Below are positions 58,901-64,000 of a stretch of DNA of 64,000 bases, piece by piece. How positions within the stretch are numbered: position 1 is the stretch's first letter; each line of letters opens with the position of its first letter. The position numbers and the translations under genes are program-made. The notes below the pieces were generated by a model. The model was not told where the DNA came from. It was given only the letters and a program-made list of their open reading frames with translations, and did no database searches. Source of the DNA: Ricordea florida. Lineage: Eukaryota > Cnidaria > Anthozoa > Corallimorpharia > Ricordeidae. The stretch is taken from positions 29,188,940-29,252,939 of the forward strand of contig OX453274.1 in NCBI GenBank assembly GCA_949710005.1, written 5' to 3'.

Positions 58901-61303
58901 TGCGCTTGTGCTTGTGATTATTTCACGCCAGTTCCCACTTGTGAAATAAGCATAACAGAAACACAAGAAAAAGAAAAATTTCTGTTTTTCTTGTGCTTAT
59001 GTTTTTGCTTATTTCATCTCGGTGCACATGAGCGTTTTCTTGTGCTTGTGCTTGTGCTTACGCTTGTGCCTATCTCACAAGTGTGAACCAGACTTACAGG
59101 CAAAGTTTGAGCGGAGCTTTTATCCTTAAGGGACGGACCATTAGAAAAGTGATGGGGGGAAGGGGTGGGGAAAAAACCAAAAGGGAAAATGACAAGAAAA
59201 AAATTTCATGCAAAGAAGAAGGTAAAAAAAATTAATGCAGAAGGAAGGTCCAATTGTCACTTTTTCACACGTAGTAAAAAAAATTCGTGCAGAGGGGTTC
59301 ACCTGAAAAAAAAAATTCCTGCACAAGCAGTGAGCGAAAAAAAAAAATTCGTGCAAGCTGAAAATTCACCACCACCCCCCCCCCCCCATCACTTTTCTAA
59401 TGGTCCGTCTCTAATGCAAGGATTTTAAGAGAAAGGCGTTAAAGAAAAGAAATTTAGAATCGATCACGGCGCACTATTTCATTACCCAGCATAAATTATT
59501 GCCCGCGGCCAGCAATTTCAGAAATTAAATTACAACTTTCCAAGGTTGAACAGTAAATCGGCGTTTTCGTTCCTCCGTCTATCCAAACTGAAGGTAGATA
59601 TTCTCCGAGGCAATTGCTCAGATATTATTTAACAATTATTCGCCTCAGGCTCAGTGATTGTCGGTGAATAATCGTATTATGAATATTCACCGATTATCAC
59701 TGAGCCCGCTGAGGCGAATAATTATTTTAGTATAAATACACAGGTGATTATTTCAAAAAAAAAAAGAAGAAAAAGTATTGTACAACACGAAAAAATTCTA
59801 TTTTATCAAAAGCGCGCGAACGACTGGCAGCCATTTTGTTCGACGAGGTGATTATCGGCTGATAATCCGAGATCGATGGCGAACCAATCAGAGCTCGCGA
59901 TTTTGTATAATCTCCTGAGTATTTATGCTAGTAGCTTTTATTCGTCTTTTTCTGTTCATCGGTCGTCTTCTTCAATGTTAAATAGATTTATTTTCATTTA
60001 ACGTCTGCTTCGTCATGTCAAGTACAACAAAAACAAATAAAATCTAAAGGGATCCATAGTTGGATAGTAACAGTAGGTTCACCCAGACTAAAGCAAGTTT
60101 TCATTCTTTAATTAAGAATATTTTTCTTACGAGTTAAAAAAAATAAACGCATTATGTTCATACCCGTATGCACAAGAAAGAGAGGTTTGCATGGTTCTCG
60201 TATCTTAACCACAGAAATTTGCATTCAAGTCGATCATTAATATTACATGTATTTTTTTCCGCTATTCCTTGTTATCCTTTGTCGAGCTTCGAACGCAGAA
60301 AAAGCGGCTATTTTCTATAAAAAAATCGCTTCTGAATTAGTTCAAGGCAAGAACAAGAGCCTGTAAATGTGACTGATATTAGAACGGGTAGCCGAATTAA
60401 AAAGATCTGGAACTATATACACAGCAAAAGCTGCAAGACAATTATGTTTTGGGGAGCATATAATTATATGCCCAAGGCGATTACAGTTCGAGAATCGAAT
60501 GTTTTTTGTATGATACCCCGACATGGAATTTTTCTCTGAAGAGAAAATTTTGCTGAGAAGTTTATTTGCATGTTTTATGTACGGTAATCTATAAGGAACG
60601 TATCCATAGATTGTGTTACAACCCCCTGGTGTGATGTTCACCTTATCATTCGCATCACGGTAGGTGTCAAATACCGAATTACGATTCCAGTCCGAAAAAA
60701 AAAATTCAATCGAATATCTCGATTTCACATTTTCCAGCGTTAAACGAAACTTCTCACTTCTTGTGTCCATAACTTCAGAAGTCTGCAAAAATTCTTGCGG
60801 AAAATCAAAGGTAGAAACCGTGGTGATGTTAGGGGTGGCGAATGGTCCTTCCAAAACTCTGGGTCTCGCAAAATTTTACTCGAATTTCACGGGTCTCGCA
60901 GTTTCGTTTTTTAGCGCTTGTGTGCGTCTCGCAGTCTCGATTCTTATACGAAAGAGTCTCACATTTAAAACACTTTGAAGTCTCGGTCTTGCAATCTAAA
61001 AAGTCAAAATGCCTCGGGCTCGCAAAGAAAAACGCTTCTCTCGCCGTCTCGCACAGTCTCGCATTTACCATTCGCCACCACACATACGATGTTATGCGCT
61101 TACCTTAAGTCTAGGTTCGTTTCGATCACTTCGTAATCGTCATACACAAACTCTCCAAACAGAGAATTTGCATAACACAAAACCGCTGCAATACCAACTA
61201 TCGTGCTCGATTTCAAACTGTTTCCATCCTTAAACTCTGAGGCAGCGTCGATTCCGGATCTTTTTCTCTGATAATTTTTGGGTACAGTGTAGTAACGCGC
61301 CAT
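46922..61303 (-). CDS. TMTC4: TMTC4-like ER protein O-mannosyltransferase with TPRs
   Basis: Eleven exons: 61303-61104, 58166-57564, 56614-56277, 55078-54960, 54682-54476, 52592-52368, 51713-51614, 49568-49354, 48596-48459, 47770-47684 and 47140-46922. All phases close, giving 816 aa. TMTC1-4 are ER membrane GT-C enzymes that put O-mannose on cadherin-type domains. The N-terminal two thirds has about ten hydrophobic segments. The acidic pair Asp55-Asp56 in FVYDDYEVI lies in the first lumenal loop, the place of the catalytic acids in this fold. [48 protein letters not shown] and [16 protein letters not shown] are family hallmarks. The C-terminal third is TPR repeats ([20 protein letters not shown] and similar). 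Detailed matches favour TMTC4 over TMTC1-3, with less certainty than the family. The exon at 48459 may include a short insertion between TPR helices. Confidence 0.9.
49027..49300 (-). mobile_element. tRNA-derived SINE with (GTAT)n tail
   Basis: On the minus strand it starts with a tRNA-like head (gtggccaagtggtcag A box; gggttcgattcccgtc B box), then a ~170-bp body, and ends in a gtatgtatgtat tail. It lies in a TMTC4 intron between 49354 and 48596. Confidence 0.85.
50100..50515 (+). repeat. Trinucleotide and hexanucleotide microsatellites
   Basis: tatcat-type runs at 50100-50140 and a (TTA)n run at about 50477-50506, both within a TMTC4 intron. The DNA between shows nothing else recognised. 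Confidence 0.7.
51031..51139. mobile_element. Mutator-type MITE, family G
   Basis: The 109-bp foldback has ends TTCCCTGCTAGC and GCTAGCAGGGAA and an exact 9-bp duplication atgtctcac at 51022-51030 and 51140-51148. It lies in a TMTC4 intron. Confidence 0.85.
52070..52350 (+). repeat. (CAAAA)n-type low-complexity tract
   Basis: About 280 bp consist almost solely of A and C on the plus strand, in caaaa, caaaacaaaa and aataacaaaa units. It ends 18 bp from a TMTC4 donor (52367). Long ORFs here are artefacts of composition. Confidence 0.85.
53393..53710 (+). mobile_element. Composite MITE, family F copy 2
   Basis: Module 1 (53393-53567, with an extra arm) and module 2 (53570-53710) occur in the same order as at 45287. 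It lies in a TMTC4 intron. Confidence 0.7.
54023..54352 (-). mobile_element. Composite MITE, family F copy 3, inverted
   Basis: Module 2 (54023-54171) followed by module 1 (54172-54352) in reverse order relative to the other copies; the right end is 124 bp from a TMTC4 donor. Confidence 0.7.
55550..55665. mobile_element. Short foldback repeat
   Basis: atctgggcaacagtgca and its inverted counterpart cgcacagttgcccagat enclose cccctcccctaaccca and its inverse tgggttagggg. It lies in a TMTC4 intron. Confidence 0.65.
55666..56276. other. TMTC4 intron, little recognised
   Basis: AT-rich intron. A short stem (cacacagtcggc / gccgactgtgtg) lies near 55980-56025, and a (CTGTTA)n microsatellite near 56058-56085. 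Confidence 0.4.
56640..57560. other. TMTC4 intron, no gene
   Basis: Positions 56930-57060 repeat tactgtccta-like motifs, and 56690-56770 contain an imperfect inverted pair around accgcgtagcgg. Otherwise nothing is recognised. Confidence 0.35.
58602..59094. mobile_element. 493-bp MITE-like element
   Basis: Ends AGCCTGGTTCTCACTTTTGA and the complement of AGTCTGGTTCACACTTGTGA are inverted over about 29 bp with mismatches. The interior repeats cttgtgcttgtg. It lies in the first TMTC4 intron; no clear target duplication. Confidence 0.65.
59130..59411 (+). mobile_element. Harbinger-type MITE, copy 2
   Basis: Ends GGGACGGACCATTAGAAAAG and complement with TAA on both sides. The interior has a G run at left, a C run at right and repeated A-run plus ttcRtgca blocks. 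It lies in the first TMTC4 intron. Confidence 0.85.
59636..59729. mobile_element. Foldback repeat with gaggcgaataat ends
   Basis: attattcgcctcaggctcag and ctgagcccgctgaggcgaat are inverted, with an inner inverted pair gtgaataatc/gattatcac. A partial gtgattatcggctgataatc block near 59850 may belong to the same element. Confidence 0.65.
59860..60830. other. First TMTC4 intron, no gene
   Basis: A 170-codon minus-strand ORF at 60342-60854 has no recognised domain and lies wholly in the intron, with coding-like character unclear. No repeat family was recognised. Confidence 0.3.
60834..61079. mobile_element. MITE with tctcgcag internal repeats
   Basis: Ends GGTGGCGAATGG and CCATTCGCCACC are perfect 12-bp inverted repeats. 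The interior repeats gtctcgcag-like motifs about a dozen times. A gatgtta occurs just left and again 8 bp beyond the right end. It ends 24 bp from the TMTC4 exon 1 donor. Confidence 0.7.
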
Positions 61304-61906
61304 TCTAATCCATCCAGAAAGCTAATTTATGTATCACCTGGCTACGCAGATACTTATTAGGGAACCAGTGCTATAATTTATACATTAGCTAGGAGTAAGG
61401 GGGGGGAGGGAAGGGGATGAGAGGCTGAGAACGCCACTGCGGTTTTTGGTCATGTGATACCTGTACCGATAAAGTGATTGGCCGGCTGCTAACGACGGTT
61501 ATTACTGAGAGGTAATAGGCTAGATATTCGACTTACCTAATACGTACCTGAGGTGAAAGCGCCTTTGAACATATCCATACGAAAAAGAGCGCTATTCAAA
61601 TTCATTATCGTTATTACTTCTTCATGCATGCTGTAGTTGTGTTGTCTACGACGATGCAAGTGCGAATATTCCCCGCTTTCCATATGTACAATCTTGCTTA
61701 TATTGTCATGGACTATTATCGCCATTTTTCCATTTAATAACCAATCCGATATGCAGTACTTTTAGCAGTTACAACGTGGTGGTTGATTGGCTGATGAATA
61801 TTTCGGATCTCATTTAATTTCGTGCCGTCCTAGATGACGTAAATCAACAGAGGCAATTTTAAAGGAACAGGAAAACGAGAAGAGGAGGAAATACAACCAA
61901 AGGATT
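61304..61906. promoter_or_regulatory. TMTC4 upstream region
   Basis: Presumed promoter and 5'UTR of TMTC4. A G-rich run is at 61398-61420. No TATA box is obvious and no gene is seen on the other strand. Confidence 0.4.
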
Positions 61907-62009
61907 ATGGATGTGGAGATGGGAACTCTAACACCACTAGTATTTGGAACAAATGGAGGGATGGGCAGTGACTGTCAAAATTTCGTAAGAACATTGGCAG
62001 AGACGCTGG

Positions 62010-62136
62010 TAGCCAGCGTAGCTTGGCGTTCTAGTCTGTCACGGAGAGCGAAAAATCGCGCGCGCGAGCAAAGCGATGATGCGCGCGCGATTTCTCGCTC
62101 TCCCTGACTGACTAGAACGCCAAGCTACGCTGGCTA
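62010..62136. mobile_element. Mutator-type MITE, family E copy 2
   Basis: Same ends as 42782-42956 with a shorter middle; exact 9-bp duplication agacgctgg at 62001-62009 and 62137-62145. The next MITE begins only 7 bp after it. Confidence 0.9.
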
Positions 62137-62152
62137 AGACGCTGGCCAATAA

Positions 62153-62447
62153 GGGACGGACCATTAGAAAAGTTATGGGGGGGGGGGGGTGGGGAAAAAA
62201 ACAAAAAAATTTCATGCAAGGGAAAATGCCAAGAAAAAAAATTCATGCAAAGAAGAAGGTAAAAAAAAGCAATTCATGCAGAAGGAAGGTCCAATTGTGA
62301 CTTTTTCACACGTAGTAAAAAAAAATTCGTGCAGAGGGGTTCACCTGAAAAAAAAATTCCTGCACAAGCAGTGAGCGAAAAAAAAATTCGTGCAAGCTGA
62401 AAATTCCCCACCCCCCCCCCCCCATCACTTTTCTAATGGTCCGTCCC
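62153..62447 (+). mobile_element. Harbinger-type MITE, copy 3
   Basis: Complete copy with GGGACGGACC / GGTCCGTCCC ends and TAA at 62150-62152 and 62448-62450. Three-base TWA duplications are characteristic of PIF/Harbinger. Confidence 0.88.
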
Positions 62448-62689
62448 TAAGAACAGTGAGAGATATTCTAATGTTATATCTTGGTTACGCATCGAACTGT
62501 CCTTTGCTATCTTAAGATCGGTACATAAATGTGTAAGAGGATCTAGGCATCCGTTTAGAGTGCGTTCTTCAGAAGATTTTATGCTATCCTCATATAAAGC
62601 TGGGATCACTAATTAAGTTTAATTAATATTTTTCTTAGAAAAGTTGTTTTTCTTACAGAACGTGTGTATATAGGATTTTTGGAAAGTGA

Positions 62690-62770
62690 ATAAAGTTTTA
62701 TTATTATTATCGTTATTATCATCATTATCATTATCATTAATATTGTTATTATTATTATTATTATTATTCT
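62690..62770 (+). repeat. (TTA/TCA)n microsatellite
   Basis: Runs of ttatta and atcatt units after an ataaagttttatta block, resembling a retroelement tail. Confidence 0.7.
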
Positions 62771-63139
62771 GGGTTCAGAGATATGGTTTCCAGAGCTCGC
62801 ATGCCGAAGTCTGGCACAGACTTGACATAAGCATCTGTCTACAAATAAAGTCATTCAAAACAAAATTCTATCAGACCTCTCAGGCTCAATCTCATCTCAT
62901 TCTGCAACACTGATACATAGGCTAAGGTTCATTCACCAATAAAACTTCGGGAGCCAGCCATTATATTTCTAAGAACTGAAGTAAAGCTACTTTAATTTAC
63001 GTAAACAGCTCATAGGCAAGAATCTTTCCATGCGTGATAATTTTTTGAATCTTTTGAAACCTTATCTCTAAGTAAAACATCAGTACAGGGCCATGCTACG
63101 ATTAAAATTTTCAATTCCAAATTTCAATTTCTATCCGAA

Positions 63140-63475
63140 TTGAGGGTTAGAGATTCTAAGTTAGTCATGCGCAGTTCAAAGTATTGCATAAAATGCACCT
63201 TATGCAAGAAGATATACATCGGCGAGACCGGAAGAAGATTAGGTGACCGTTTCCGCGAACATCTGCGTGACGTCGAACGAAATGACAAAGATGCATCTAA
63301 ACCTGTAGCGCGACACTTTAATCTACCCAACCACTCAATTCACAACATGGCGGTATGTGGCCTTTCCGTGCATCAGGGCAACCCGGAAAGCCGTAAAAAC
63401 CTAGAACAGAAGTTTATCTTCCAACTCGGTTCTCTTAATCCCCACGGTATCAACGAACGTTTCTCATTCATTTAA
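63140..63475 (+). pseudogene. Penelope-like retroelement, GIY-YIG endonuclease fragment
   Basis: The frame encodes CIKCTLCKKIYIGETGRRLG followed by DRFREHLRD, ARHFNLPNHS and LEQKFIFQLGSLNPHGINER. A CxxC pair followed by a YIGET motif and Arg-rich helix is the C-terminal GIY-YIG domain of Penelope-like elements. The frame appears open a little further upstream, but no reverse transcriptase domain precedes it, so the copy is 5'-truncated, typical of retrotransposed Penelope elements. Confidence 0.85.
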
Positions 63476-63705
63476 TCATTCATCTAATTTATTCACTTCC
63501 ATTCACACACTGCTATGGTTCCACCAATAGCATGGCTCCAAACTTCTCTATATAAATTGTACGTAACCCACAATCCTCTCATTCGCTCCGTCGAAGGGCT
63601 AACGCTCGAAACGTCAGCACCTCCCATTCACCTTACGGTGGTATATCTTACTTAATCAACTCGTTTGATTTACCCAGTTTCTTGTGTTTCAAAGTAAAGT
63701 AGCCT
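63476..63705 (+). mobile_element. Penelope-like element 3' untranslated tail
   Basis: Contains cgaagggctaacgctcgaaa and cttacggtggtatatctt, and ends near tacccagtttcttgtgtt. The tail recurs at 40745-40835; a diverged gacgaagggatggcgctagaaacg block occurs near 29548. Confidence 0.6.
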
Positions 63706-64000
63706 GGCTGTGAATAAACAGTTCTGAATCAATAACTTCTGTTCCTGAATCTTTGTGATTCAGAAACTTTGGCGACTTACACTTTAGCAATAGCGCATTA
63801 ATTGAGTCAAAACCCAGTTTCATTGTGATGCTCTTTAGCATTGCCTGTCAAGGTATTAACCAAGTACCAGCTGAATGCAGGGCCGACAGGGAAGGGGGTA
63901 CACAACTTCAGCAATTCACTGCTCATCGCCCAGATTTCAGATTGAAATGCGGTTTTCACCATTGTATTGCGGTTAAAATGTTCTTTAAGACGCATTTTAT

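Noticed and set aside
60342..60854. 170-codon minus-strand ORF in TMTC4 intron 1 as a nested gene
   Set aside because: No domain recognised and its start overlaps a MITE end; possible but unsupported.

Overview
The window looks like nuclear DNA of a cnidarian, most probably a stony coral; this is inferred from style and gene content, and no species marker was identified. It is AT-rich, its genes are split by short and long introns with good GT-AG sites, and there are many MITE-type repeats, tRNA-derived SINEs and a Penelope-like retroelement fragment. I see no bacterial operons, CRISPR arrays, rRNA or intact tRNA genes.

Layout. 1-4.7 kb: repeat-rich DNA without a convincing gene. 4.7-8.1 kb (+): a secreted protein of about 994 residues built from five tandem ~194-residue Cys/Trp-rich repeats, a family I do not recognise. 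9.75-18.4 kb (-): a three-exon gene for an unrecognised 1161-residue, mostly disordered protein with a coiled coil and a possible PDZ ligand at its C-terminus; its last intron carries a 25-bp minisatellite. 18.6-25.5 kb (+): REXO2 oligoribonuclease in seven exons, one of only 7 nt. 27.7-29.0 kb (-): pterin-4a-carbinolamine dehydratase (PCBD). 29.1-35.7 kb (+): PEX19, with one GC-AG intron. 39.1-42.2 kb (-): heavy-type ferritin with a canonical iron-responsive element in the 5'UTR and two alternative last exons. 43.0 kb (+): a weak candidate gene start. 46.9-61.3 kb (-): a TMTC4-like O-mannosyltransferase in 11 exons (816 aa). 63.1-63.7 kb (+): the 3' part of a Penelope-like element.

Two gene pairs are divergent with very short shared promoters: the unknown gene/REXO2 (252 bp between start codons) and PCBD/PEX19 (87 bp). 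Exon structures were assembled by hand from splice sites and reading phase. All phases close for REXO2, PCBD, PEX19, ferritin, TMTC4 and the unknown three-exon gene. The genes are housekeeping functions (mitochondrial RNA turnover, pterin recycling, peroxisome biogenesis, iron storage, ER glycosylation) and do not form one pathway. The more novel content is the five-repeat secreted protein, the ferritin terminal-exon duplication, the 7-nt REXO2 exon, and several non-autonomous transposon families whose target-site duplications identify their superfamilies.
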